From Alphaproteobacteria bacterium (GTDB lineage: Bacteria; Pseudomonadota; Alphaproteobacteria; JAEULC01): DNA of 13,472 nt. A program made the position numbers and the translations under genes. Positions 5,669-12,777 of this stretch are shown piece after piece. Every line of letters begins with the position of its first letter. The stretch's first letter is position 1. The notes beneath the pieces were generated by a model, which was not told the origin of the DNA, ran no database searches, and saw nothing but the letters and a program-made list of their open reading frames with translations. The stretch is taken from NCBI GenBank assembly GCA_020851015.1, contig JADZDN010000277.1, forward strand, positions 1 through 13,472, read 5' to 3'.

Positions 5669-8600
5669 GCAACGGCGATCTGCGGCGTTCCACCGGCGGG
5701 CGGATCGACCGCGCGCAAGGCCTGCGCTTCATTTTCGACGGCGCGGGCTACAGCGGCTATGCCGGCGACACGCTGGCCTCGGCGCTGCTGGCGAACGGCG
5801 TGCGCCTGGTCGGGCGCAGCTTCAAGTACCACCGACCGCGCGGCATCGTGTCGGCCGGCGCGGAGGAGCCCAACGCGCTGGTCGAGCTCGGCAACGGCGC
5901 GCGGCGCGAGCCGAACCTGCGCGCCACGCAGATCGAGCTCCATGACGGGCTGGTGGCGTCGAGCCAGAACCGCTGGCCCAGCCTCGACCTCGACATCGGC
6001 GCGATCAACAACCTAGCCTCGCGCCTGCTTCCCTCGGGCTTCTACTACAAGACCTTCATGTGGCCGCCGGGCTTCTGGCATTTCTACGAGCACGTCATCC
6101 GCCGCGCCGCCGGCATGGGCCGCGCCGCCACCGAGCCCGATCCCGACCGCTACGACCACCGCTATGAGCATTGCGACGTTCTGGTGGTGGGGGCCGGGCC
6201 GGCCGGCATCGCGGCCGCGCTCGCCGCCGGGCGGAGCGGGGCCCGCGTCATCCTGTGCGACGAGCAGCAGGAGATGGGCGGCGACCTGCTGGCCAGCATG
6301 GCGCTGATCGACGGCGCGCCGGCCGCGGACTGGGTTGCGCGCGCCCTTGGCGAGCTGGCGGCGCTGCCCGAGGTGCGGCTGCTGTCCCGCGCCACGGCCT
6401 TCGGCTACTACGACCACAACGCGCTGGCGATCGCCGAGCGGGTGGCCGATCACCTGGCCCGGCCGGGACCGGGCATTCCGCGCCAGCGGATTTGGCACGT
6501 CCGCGCGCGCCAGGTCGTGCTGGCGGCCGGCGCGATCGAGCGGCCGCTGGTGTTCCGCGACAACGACCGGCCCGGCGTAATGCTGGCCAACGCCGCGCGC
6601 ACCTACCTGCGGCGCTATGCCGTGGCCTGCGGCCGGCGCGCGGTCCTGTTCACCAACAACGACGCGGCCTATGGCGCGGCGCTGGATCTGCGCGCGGGCG
6701 GGGTGGATATCGCCGCGATCGTCGACCTGCGCCCCGATCCGAAGGGCCAGCGCACCGAGGTGGCGCGCGCGCAGGGCTTGCGCGTGCTGGCGGGCCGGGC
6801 GGTGGTCGCCGTGCACGGCAGCAAGGCCGTGACCGGCATCGACGTCGCGCGGCTGCAGGACGATGCGTCCGCCGCGATCCTCGACCGCGAGCAGATCGCC
6901 TGCGACACAGTACTGATGTCGGGCGGCTGGAACCCGGCCGTCCACCTGTTCTCGCAGTCCGGCGGCAAGCTGCGCTTCGACACGGCGTCGGCCGCCTTCG
7001 TGCCGGACCGCGCCAACCAGGCGCTGCGCTCGGCGGGCGCCTGCAACGGCGCGGCGCGGCTGGCCGACTGCCTGGCGCAAGGGGCGGCCGCGGGCGCGGC
7101 GGCTGCCCAGGACGCGGGTTTCGCCGCGGCGGCCTTGGCGCTGCCCGATCTCGATCCCGATCCCGACGAGGCGCCGATGCGCCACCTCTGGGTGGTGCCG
7201 TCCGACGCGCCGGTGGGACACAAGGGCAAGCATTTCGTCGACTTCCAGAACGACGTCACCGCCGCCGACATCCGCCTGGCCGCGCGCGAGGGCTACCGCT
7301 CGGTCGAGCACCTGAAGCGCTACACCACCACCGGCATGGGCACCGACCAGGGCAAGACCTCGAACGTGGCGGCGCTGGCGATCCTGGCCGAGGCGACCGG
7401 CGCCCCGATCCCGCAGGTCGGCACCACGACGTTCCGCCCGCCCTATACGCCGGTGGCGATGGGCGCGCTGACCGGCCGCACGGTCGGCCCGCTGCTGGAT
7501 CCCGCGCGCTGGACCCCGATCCATCGCTGGCACGTGCGGGCCGGCGCGGTATTCGAGAACACGGGACAATGGCAGCGCGCGCGCTACTACCCGATGGCGG
7601 GCGAGGACATGCACGCGGCCGTCGAGCGCGAGGTCAGGGCGGCGCGCAACCTGGTCGGGCTGTTCGATGCCTCGACCCTGGGCAAGATCGACGTGAAGGG
7701 GCCGGACTCGGCCCGGTTCCTCGATCTGGTCTACACGAATTCCTGGAGCAAGCTCGCCGTCGGCCGCAGCCGCTATGGGTTGATGCTGCGCGACGACGGC
7801 TACATCTACGACGACGGCGTCACGACGCGGCTGGGACCGGAGCATTTCCTGGTCTCGACTACCTCCGGGAACGCCGCGCCGGTGCTATCTTTCATGGAAG
7901 ACCTGCTGCAGACCGAATGGCCGCATCTGAAGGTGCGCCTGACCTCGGTGACCGAGCAGTTCGCCGTGGTGACCCTGTCGGGGCCGATGGCGCGCCGGCT
8001 GCTGGCCGAGTTGACGCGCGACATCGACCTCGCGCCGCAGGCTTTCCCGTTCATGACCGTGCGCGCCGGCGCCGTCGCCGGCATTCCCGTGCGCGTCTTC
8101 CGCGTCAGCTTCACCGGCGATCTGTCGTTCGAGATCCAGGCCAAGGCGAGTCACGGCCTGGCGCTGTGGCACGCCTGCCTTGCCGTGGGCGAGAAATACG
8201 GCATCACGCCCTACGGGCTGGAGGCGATGCACGTGCTGCGCGCCGAGAAGGGCTACATCATCGTCGGCCAGGAAACCGACGGCACCGCCACGCCCGACGA
8301 CCTGGGCATGGGCGCGATGGTGGCCCACGCCAAGCCCGATTTCATCGGCAAGCGCGGGCTGAAGCGCGCCGAGCTGCTGCGGCCCGAGCGCAAGCAGCTC
8401 GTGGGCCTGAGGCTCGCCGACGGCGAGCACAAGCCGCTGCCCGAGGGGGCGCACCTGGTGAAGGACCCAGGGCTGCCGCCGCCCATGCCGATGCTGGGCC
8501 ACGTGACCTCGAGCTACTACAGCCCCACGGTCGGCGCGCCGATCGCGCTGGCGATGATCAAGAACGGCCGCGCGCGGATGGACGAGGAGGTCTACGCGCC

Positions 8601-8679
8601 GCTGCCCGACCGCGTGGTGCGCGCGCGCGTGGTCGCGCCCTGCTTCTTCGACCCGGAAGGGAAGCGCCTGCATGGATAG
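5665..8679 (+). CDS. soxA: Sarcosine oxidase alpha subunit (NAD- and folate-binding)
   Basis: The largest subunit, 1004 residues, normal for the family. Residues about 15-100 form a Fer2_4-type fold with no cysteine before about residue 168, so it holds no iron-sulfur cluster, as known for SoxA. Residues 172-181 are the dinucleotide-binding VLVVGAGPAG in a pyridine-nucleotide-disulfide reductase-like region reaching about residue 480. A SoxA-specific segment follows (about 519-567, GKHFVDFQNDVT and LKRYTTTGMGTDQGKT). The C-terminal half is related to the glycine-cleavage T protein (about 615-900) and its barrel (about 909-1004); this binds tetrahydrofolate that accepts the one-carbon unit. 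The start at 5665 is set by the ATGA overlap with soxD; the frame is open back to 5320 through the palindromic element, but that part is not protein-like. It overlaps soxG by 8 nt. No frameshift or truncation seen. Confidence 0.95.
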   Translation: MSNGDLRRSTGGRIDRAQGLRFIFDGAGYSGYAGDTLASALLANGVRLVGRSFKYHRPRGIVSAGAEEPNALVELGNGARREPNLRATQIELHDGLVASSQNRWPSLDLDIGAINNLASRLLPSGFYYKTFMWPPGFWHFYEHVIRRAAGMGRAATEPDPDRYDHRYEHCDVLVVGAGPAGIAAALAAGRSGARVILCDEQQEMGGDLLASMALIDGAPAADWVARALGELAALPEVRLLSRATAFGYYDHNALAIAERVADHLARPGPGIPRQRIWHVRARQVVLAAGAIERPLVFRDNDRPGVMLANAARTYLRRYAVACGRRAVLFTNNDAAYGAALDLRAGGVDIAAIVDLRPDPKGQRTEVARAQGLRVLAGRAVVAVHGSKAVTGIDVARLQDDASAAILDREQIACDTVLMSGGWNPAVHLFSQSGGKLRFDTASAAFVPDRANQALRSAGACNGAARLADCLAQGAAAGAAAAQDAGFAAAALALPDLDPDPDEAPMRHLWVVPSDAPVGHKGKHFVDFQNDVTAADIRLAAREGYRSVEHLKRYTTTGMGTDQGKTSNVAALAILAEATGAPIPQVGTTTFRPPYTPVAMGALTGRTVGPLLDPARWTPIHRWHVRAGAVFENTGQWQRARYYPMAGEDMHAAVEREVRAARNLVGLFDASTLGKIDVKGPDSARFLDLVYTNSWSKLAVGRSRYGLMLRDDGYIYDDGVTTRLGPEHFLVSTTSGNAAPVLSFMEDLLQTEWPHLKVRLTSVTEQFAVVTLSGPMARRLLAELTRDIDLAPQAFPFMTVRAGAVAGIPVRVFRVSFTGDLSFEIQAKASHGLALWHACLAVGEKYGITPYGLEAMHVLRAEKGYIIVGQETDGTATPDDLGMGAMVAHAKPDFIGKRGLKRAELLRPERKQLVGLRLADGEHKPLPEGAHLVKDPGLPPPMPMLGHVTSSYYSPTVGAPIALAMIKNGRARMDEEVYAPLPDRVVRARVVAPCFFDPEGKRLHG

Positions 8680-9316
8680 CATGGGCATGGCTGACGCGAT
8701 TCCACGCCTGGGCGCCCTCGACCATCTCGGCCTCGCGGCGCGCGCCCAGGGCGAAAAGGGCGCCGCCGGCGTTCACCTGGCCGAGCGCCGTTTCCTCGCC
8801 AAGCTGAACCTGCGCGGCGACTCCAGCGACCGCGGGTTCATGAGCGGGGTCGCCTCGGCGCTCGGTGGCGTCGAGCCCCCAATCGTTCCCAACACGGCCG
8901 CGCGCGCCGGCCGCTTCGACCTATTGTGGCTGGGGCCCGACGAATGGCTGGTCGTCGCGGCGGACGGGACCGAAGCGGAGCTGGAGGCGCGCCTCAACGC
9001 CGCCATCGGCGCCCATGGCGGAACCGTGACCGATGTCTCCGAGACGCGCACCACGATCGTCGTGTCGGGGCCGAGCGCGCGCGACATGCTGGCGAAGGGC
9101 TGCCCGCTCGATCTGCATCCCCGCGCCTTTGCGGGGGGCGCCTGCGCGCAAAGCCTGGTCGCCAAGGTCGGCGTGATCCTGCACCGCACCGACGCCGGGG
9201 CGGCGGGCGAACCCGCGCGGTTCGAGCTGCACGTGCTGCGCAGCTTCGCCGATTACCTCTGGCGCTTCCTCGAGGATGCCGGCCAGGAATACGGCGTGGC
9301 GGTGGTGGAGAAATAG
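8672..9316 (+). CDS. soxG: Sarcosine oxidase gamma subunit
   Basis: A 214-residue subunit distantly related to the glycine-cleavage T fold and lacking cofactor motifs of its own; it supports the alpha subunit. Visible family marks are LGPDEWLVVA (about residues 87-96), the VTDVSETRTTIVVSGPSARD segment, LAKGCPLDLHP and the C-terminal HVLRSFADYLWRFLEDAGQEY. The first ATG (8672) lies within the end of soxA, 8 nt from a GGAAGGGAAG stretch; another ATG at 8681, three codons later, is also possible. Last gene of the operon. It ends 10 nt before the first of two hairpins that fill the gap to the convergent thiolase gene, which may serve as the operon end. No glyA, purU or folD follows, although these often accompany sox genes. 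Confidence 0.92.
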   Translation: MDSMGMADAIPRLGALDHLGLAARAQGEKGAAGVHLAERRFLAKLNLRGDSSDRGFMSGVASALGGVEPPIVPNTAARAGRFDLLWLGPDEWLVVAADGTEAELEARLNAAIGAHGGTVTDVSETRTTIVVSGPSARDMLAKGCPLDLHPRAFAGGACAQSLVAKVGVILHRTDAGAAGEPARFELHVLRSFADYLWRFLEDAGQEYGVAVVEK

Positions 9317-9325
9317 GGCGCGCGC

Positions 9326-9358
9326 GTCCTCATGGTTCGACAGGCTCACCATGAGGAC
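9326..9358. repeat. REP-like hairpin, copy A, after soxG
   Basis: GTCCTCATGGT (9326-9336) and its exact complement (9348-9358) form an 11-bp stem around the 11-nt loop TCGACAGGCTC. It matches copy B at 9387-9415 in inverse orientation. It may help end transcription from either side; there is no long U tract. Confidence 0.75.
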
Positions 9359-9386
9359 TAAGGGGATCGGTCGCGTAGAGACATTT

Positions 9387-9415
9387 CCTCATCCTGAGCC
9401 TGTCGAAGGATGAGG
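9387..9415. repeat. REP-like hairpin, copy B, before the thiolase stop
   Basis: CCTCATCCT (9387-9395) pairs with AGGATGAGG (9407-9415) around GAGCCTGTCGA, which is the exact reverse complement of the copy A loop. The stem differs from copy A by two base pairs that change on both arms, keeping the pairing. The stop codon of the thiolase (9427-9429) is 11 nt away. Confidence 0.75.
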
Positions 9416-9426
9416 CGGGCGCCGGC

Positions 9427-10629
9427 CTACACCCGCTCGATCAGCGCCGCGATGCCCTGGCCGATGCCGATGCACATCGTGCAGACGGCGTAGCGGCCGC
9501 CGGTCTTGTGCAGCTCCATCGTCGCCGAGGCCGCCATGCGCGCGCCGCTCATGCCCAGCGGGTGGCCCAGCGCGATGGCGCCGCCGTTCGGGTTCACCTT
9601 TGGCGAATCGTCGGGCAGGCCGAGCTGGCGCGTGACGGCCAGGGCCTGGGCGGCGAAGGCCTCGTTCAGCTCGATCACGTCGATCTGGTCGATCTTCAAG
9701 CCCGCGCGCTCCAGCAGCTTCTGCGTCGCCGGCGCAGGCCCGATGCCCATGATGCGCGGCGGCACGCCGGCGGTGGTCATGGCGACGACGCGGGCGCGGG
9801 GCGTGAGGCCGTGGCGCTTGGCCGCGGCTTCCGACGCCACGATCATCGCCGCCGCGCCGTCGTTGACGCCCGATGCGTTCCCGGCCGTAACCGTGCCTCC
9901 CTTGCGGAACGGCGTGCCGAGCTTCGCCAGCGCCTCGATCGAGGTTTCGCGCGGATGCTCGTCGCGCTCCACCAGCGTCTTGGTTCCCTTGGGACCGGGC
10001 ACCTCGACGCCGACGATCTCCTCCTTCAACCGGCCCGACGCGATCGACTTCAGGGCGCGTTGCTGGCTGCGCAGCGCGAATGCATCCTGGTCCGCGCGGG
10101 CGACCTGGAAATCCGCCGCCACGTTCTCGGCCGTCTCGGGCATCGCGTCGGCGCCGAACTTCTCCTTGAAGACCTTGTTGAGGAAGCGCCAGCCGATCGT
10201 GGTGTCGTAGATCTCGGCATTGCGCGAGAAGGCGGTCTCGGCCTTGGGCATCACGAAGGGGGCGCGGCTCATGCTCTCGACCCCGCCGGCGATGCCGATC
10301 GCGGCTTCGCCGGTCTTGATCTGGCGCGCCAGCGCGCCCACCGCCTCGAGCCCCGAGCCGCACAGCCGGTTGACGGTCAGGCCGGGAGTCGATTCCGGCA
10401 GGCCCGCCAGCAGCGCGGCGATGCGTGCGACGTTGCGGCTGTCCTCGCCGGCCTGGTTCGCGCAACCATAGATCACGTCGTCCAGCGCCGCCCAGTCGAC
10501 CTTGGGATTGCGCTGGACCAGCCAGCGCATCGGCACCGCCGCCAGGTCGTCGGTCCTGACCGACGACAGCGCGCCGCCGAACCGGCCGATCGGCGTGCGG
10601 ACCGCGTCGCAGATGAATGCCTCGGCCAT
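9427..10629 (-). CDS. pcaF: 3-oxoadipyl-CoA/acetyl-CoA thiolase (PcaF type)
   Basis: A thiolase of 400 residues. The N-terminus (FICDAVRTPIGRFGGALSSV) and CANQAGEDSRNVAR are marks of the beta-ketoadipyl-CoA thiolase subgroup. The catalytic residues are all present: Cys90 in NRLCGSG, His356 in ALGHPLGMSGAR and Cys386 in CTMCIGIGQG. In the beta-ketoadipate pathway the enzyme splits 3-oxoadipyl-CoA into succinyl-CoA and acetyl-CoA; close relatives also act on acetoacetyl-CoA or other 3-oxoacyl-CoAs. No pca, paa or phb gene is nearby, so the specific substrate rests on sequence resemblance only. Start: ATG at 10629 with GGAG about 9 nt upstream, giving the exact family N-terminus; the frame is open further to 10890 without protein-like sequence. 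It is a single gene, convergent with soxG and divergent from the ABC transporter. Confidence 0.9.
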   Translation of the reverse strand: MAEAFICDAVRTPIGRFGGALSSVRTDDLAAVPMRWLVQRNPKVDWAALDDVIYGCANQAGEDSRNVARIAALLAGLPESTPGLTVNRLCGSGLEAVGALARQIKTGEAAIGIAGGVESMSRAPFVMPKAETAFSRNAEIYDTTIGWRFLNKVFKEKFGADAMPETAENVAADFQVARADQDAFALRSQQRALKSIASGRLKEEIVGVEVPGPKGTKTLVERDEHPRETSIEALAKLGTPFRKGGTVTAGNASGVNDGAAAMIVASEAAAKRHGLTPRARVVAMTTAGVPPRIMGIGPAPATQKLLERAGLKIDQIDVIELNEAFAAQALAVTRQLGLPDDSPKVNPNGGAIALGHPLGMSGARMAASATMELHKTGGRYAVCTMCIGIGQGIAALIERV

Positions 10630-10662
10630 GGGCGATGTCTCCTCGGTTTGCTCCAGGCGCGA

Positions 10663-10691
10663 GCAATATCCTTCCCCGTCCGACGCTGCAA
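10663..10691 (-). promoter_or_regulatory. Weak candidate promoter for the thiolase gene
   Basis: On the minus strand TTGCAG (10686-10691) is followed after 17 nt by TATTGC (10663-10668), about 34 nt before the thiolase ATG. The -35 match is fair and the -10 match poor. Confidence 0.2.
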
Positions 10692-10785
10692 CCGTCGCCA
10701 CCCCGGCGCATCGCGATGCGGGCGGCAATTTGAAGGTCGCTGCAGGGATACAATGTGCCGCGCGCCTCGGGTGGCCCAAGTTCAA

Positions 10786-10813
10786 TTGACTCGCGCGCCG
10801 ACGCGGCGATAGC
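10786..10813 (+). promoter_or_regulatory. Candidate promoter for the ABC transporter operon
   Basis: TTGACT at 10786-10791 is a near-perfect -35 box; GATAGC at 10808-10813, 16 nt later, is a partial -10 box. Transcription from here would give a leader of about 110 nt that includes both stem-loops at 10832-10871. Confidence 0.35.
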
Positions 10814-10831
10814 ATCGGCCGGCAAATCAAG

Positions 10832-10871
10832 CGCTTTCCGGGACAACCGGAAGCGACAGGTGAGGCACCTG
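10832..10871 (+). promoter_or_regulatory. Two adjacent stem-loops in the ABC transporter leader
   Basis: The first pairs CGCTTTCCGG (10832-10841) with CCGGAAGCG (10846-10854), with one bulged T. The second is a perfect 6-bp palindrome, CAGGTG (10857-10862) and CACCTG (10866-10871), around AGG. They do not match a riboswitch class I recognise. They could be leader RNA structures or operator half-sites. Confidence 0.35.
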
Positions 10872-10931
10872 CCGCGGGATCGTGAGCCAAAGGGCCAGCG
10901 GCCGACCTGGATCGGGTAGGGCGTACGGGGA

Positions 10932-11873
10932 ATGCTGAAGTTCTTCGGCAAGCACGCGCTGTTCATGGTGGTCACGCTGGCCGCCGTGTCCTTCCTTGTC
11001 TTCGCCATGAACGAGTTCTCGCCGGGCGACGTCGCGCGCAAGGAGCTGGGCGCCTACGCGACGCAGGAGCAGGTCGAGCTGCTGAACAAGCGCCTCGGCC
11101 TCGACCGCCCGGTGGCGGTGCGCTACGTCGAGTACATCGGCAAGCTGATGTCGGGCGACCTCGGCTACTCGCAGCGGTACAAGGTGCCTGTGAGCGACAT
11201 CATCTTCGACCGGCTGAAGAACACGATCTTCCTGGCCGCCGTCAGCTTCGCGCTGATCGTGCCCCTGTCGATGCTGCTGGGAGTCATCGCCGGCATGCGC
11301 GAGGGCTCGCTGTTCGACCGCGGCATCACGATCTTCGCGACCCTGGCGGCCTCGGTGCCCGAATTCGCGATGGGCGTCTTCCTGGCCTCGATCTTCGTGG
11401 TGTGGCTGAAGGTGCTGCCGGGCACGGCGACGCTCTTGCCCGACGCCGCCGGATGGTCGATCCCGGCCCAGCTCGTTCTGCCGGTGGCGGTGATCGTGCT
11501 CTACGACATGGGCTACGTCGTCAGCATGATCCGCGCCTCGATGGTCGAGGTGATGCAGCGTCCCTACATCCGCACCGCGGTGCTGAAAGGCATGAGCTTC
11601 CCGCGCGTCATCCTGCGCCACGCCGTGCGCAACGCCATGATCAACCCCGTGACCGTGATCATGCTGCAGATCAACTACCTGATCGCCGGCGTGGTGGTGG
11701 TGGAGACGGTGTTCGCCTATCCCGGCTTCGGACGCATGATGCTCGAGGCGGCGCTGTTCAAGGACATCGCGCTGATCGAGGCGGGGGCGCTGGTGGCGGT
11801 GTTCGTCTGCGTGTCGACGCAGATCCTCGGCGATCTCGCCTACATGACTCTCGATCCGCGCATCCGCGCATGA
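10932..11873 (+). CDS. Peptide-type ABC transporter permease (DppB/OppB family)
   Basis: An inner-membrane permease of 313 residues, near the family norm. The N-terminus has the first membrane helix (about 8-28) followed by EFSPGDVA, the conserved Pro-Gly-Asp after helix one. The periplasmic segment LNKRLGLDRPVAVRYVEYI and GDLGYSQRYKVPV are family marks, and five further helices follow. The EAA cytoplasmic loop, which contacts the ATPase, lies about residues 212-240 (YIRTAVLKGMSFPRVILRHA), followed by NPVTVIMLQINYLIAG and VFAYPGFG. It pairs with the next gene to form the membrane channel for an oligopeptide, opine, nickel or similar solute; the substrate cannot be told without the binding protein. 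Start ATG 10932 has an AGGG stretch about 10 nt upstream. First gene of the operon in this window. Confidence 0.9.
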   Translation: MLKFFGKHALFMVVTLAAVSFLVFAMNEFSPGDVARKELGAYATQEQVELLNKRLGLDRPVAVRYVEYIGKLMSGDLGYSQRYKVPVSDIIFDRLKNTIFLAAVSFALIVPLSMLLGVIAGMREGSLFDRGITIFATLAASVPEFAMGVFLASIFVVWLKVLPGTATLLPDAAGWSIPAQLVLPVAVIVLYDMGYVVSMIRASMVEVMQRPYIRTAVLKGMSFPRVILRHAVRNAMINPVTVIMLQINYLIAGVVVVETVFAYPGFGRMMLEAALFKDIALIEAGALVAVFVCVSTQILGDLAYMTLDPRIRA

Positions 11874-11883
11874 AGGGGGCACG

Positions 11884-12777
11884 ATGACGCTGCAAACCAC
11901 CGTCGACCGCGTCCTTCCCGCATCGCCGCCCCGCGCGGGCGCCTTGCGCAGCCTGCTGCGCAACCTAGCGCGCATCGCCGAGAACGTGCCGGCGATGGTG
12001 GGTTTCGCCATCGTGGCATTCTGGGTGCTGGCGGCGGTCTTCGCGCCGGTGATTTCGCCCTACGGTCCGAATACGAACAACATGGCGGCGCTGGCCTATC
12101 CCTATCCCAATGCCCAGCACTGGCTGGGCACCGACCATCTGGGGCGGGACATTCTCTCGCGCATCCTGTGGGGCGCGCGCACGGTCCTGCTGGTGGCTCC
12201 CGTGGCGGTGCTGGGTGCGGCGATCATCGGCTCGTTCCTGGGACTGATGGCGGGATACTATCGCGGCTGGGTCGACGGGCTGATCAGCCGCGTGGGCGAC
12301 ATCATCCTGTCCTTCCCGGTGATCATCCTCTACATGATCATCCTGGCCAAATTCGGCTCGTCGGCCGTCAACATCATCGTCGTCATCGCCGTCACCAAGG
12401 CGCCGATCATCGCGCGCATCGTGCGCGGCATCACCTTGGAGCTGCGCGAGCGCGACTACGTGATGGCGGCGAAGATGCGCGGCGAGTCCGCGCTCTACAT
12501 CATGTTCTGCGAGATACTGCCGAACGCGCGGGGGCCGCTGATCGTCGATTTCTGCCTGCGCCTCGGCTACACGACCATCATCATCGGCGTGCTGGGCTTC
12601 CTCGGCATCGGCCTGCCGCCGCCCGACCCGGACTGGGGCGGCATGGTAAAGGATACCTATGGCATGATGCTGGTGTGGCCGCACATGTCGCTGTTCCCCT
12701 GCGCCGCCGTGTCGTCGCTGGTGATCGGCTTCAACCTGCTCGCCATCGGCCTGCGCGAGATATCGCTGCGTGACTGA
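11884..12777 (+). CDS. Peptide-type ABC transporter permease (DppC/OppC family)
   Basis: The second permease has 297 residues. The cytoplasmic N-terminus (about 1-38) is followed by a first helix, then ISPYGPN and HWLGTDHLGRDILSRILWGA, the strongest mark of the DppC group. Five more helices follow, with the EAA loop at about residues 187-215 (LRERDYVMAAKMRGESALYI) and GLPPPDPDWGGMV near the end. Start ATG 11884 is 10 nt after the first permease stop, with AAGGGGG 5 nt upstream. The last codons overlap the GTG start of the ATPase by 8 nt, so the three genes are tightly linked. It works as a heterodimer with the preceding permease. Confidence 0.92.
   Translation: MTLQTTVDRVLPASPPRAGALRSLLRNLARIAENVPAMVGFAIVAFWVLAAVFAPVISPYGPNTNNMAALAYPYPNAQHWLGTDHLGRDILSRILWGARTVLLVAPVAVLGAAIIGSFLGLMAGYYRGWVDGLISRVGDIILSFPVIILYMIILAKFGSSAVNIIVVIAVTKAPIIARIVRGITLELRERDYVMAAKMRGESALYIMFCEILPNARGPLIVDFCLRLGYTTIIIGVLGFLGIGLPPPDPDWGGMVKDTYGMMLVWPHMSLFPCAAVSSLVIGFNLLAIGLREISLRD

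Larger units (their letters stand above)
10630..10931. other. Divergent intergenic region between the thiolase and ABC transporter genes
   Basis: A 302-nt stretch with no convincing gene. It is less GC-biased in places (around 10740-10830) and holds weak promoter candidates for both directions and two stem-loops just upstream of the first permease. A peptide-type binding protein gene, often found before such permeases, does not fit here. Confidence 0.6.

Noticed and set aside
6013..7845. Minus-strand open frame of about 610 codons opposite soxA
   Set aside because: His/Arg/Gly-rich shadow of soxA without any recognisable domain.
6171..8807. Second plus-strand open frame of about 880 codons overlapping soxA
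   Set aside because: Out of frame with soxA and strongly Arg/Gly/Ala-biased; typical frame shadow in high-GC DNA.
9326..9415. Short CRISPR array
   Set aside because: The two units are inverted, not direct, and each is a hairpin; there are only two and no cas gene.
10832..10871. Guanidine-II (mini-ykkC) riboswitch
   Set aside because: Two neighbouring hairpins suggested it, but the loops GGACA-like and AGG lack the ACGR loop sequence of that class.
9389..11041. Minus-strand open frame overlapping thiolase and first permease
   Set aside because: Out of frame with the thiolase, low-complexity and extending into the permease gene.
10827..12011. Minus-strand open frame opposite the first permease
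   Set aside because: His/Asp/Arg-rich, no domain; the plus-strand permease has clear membrane helices and EAA loop.
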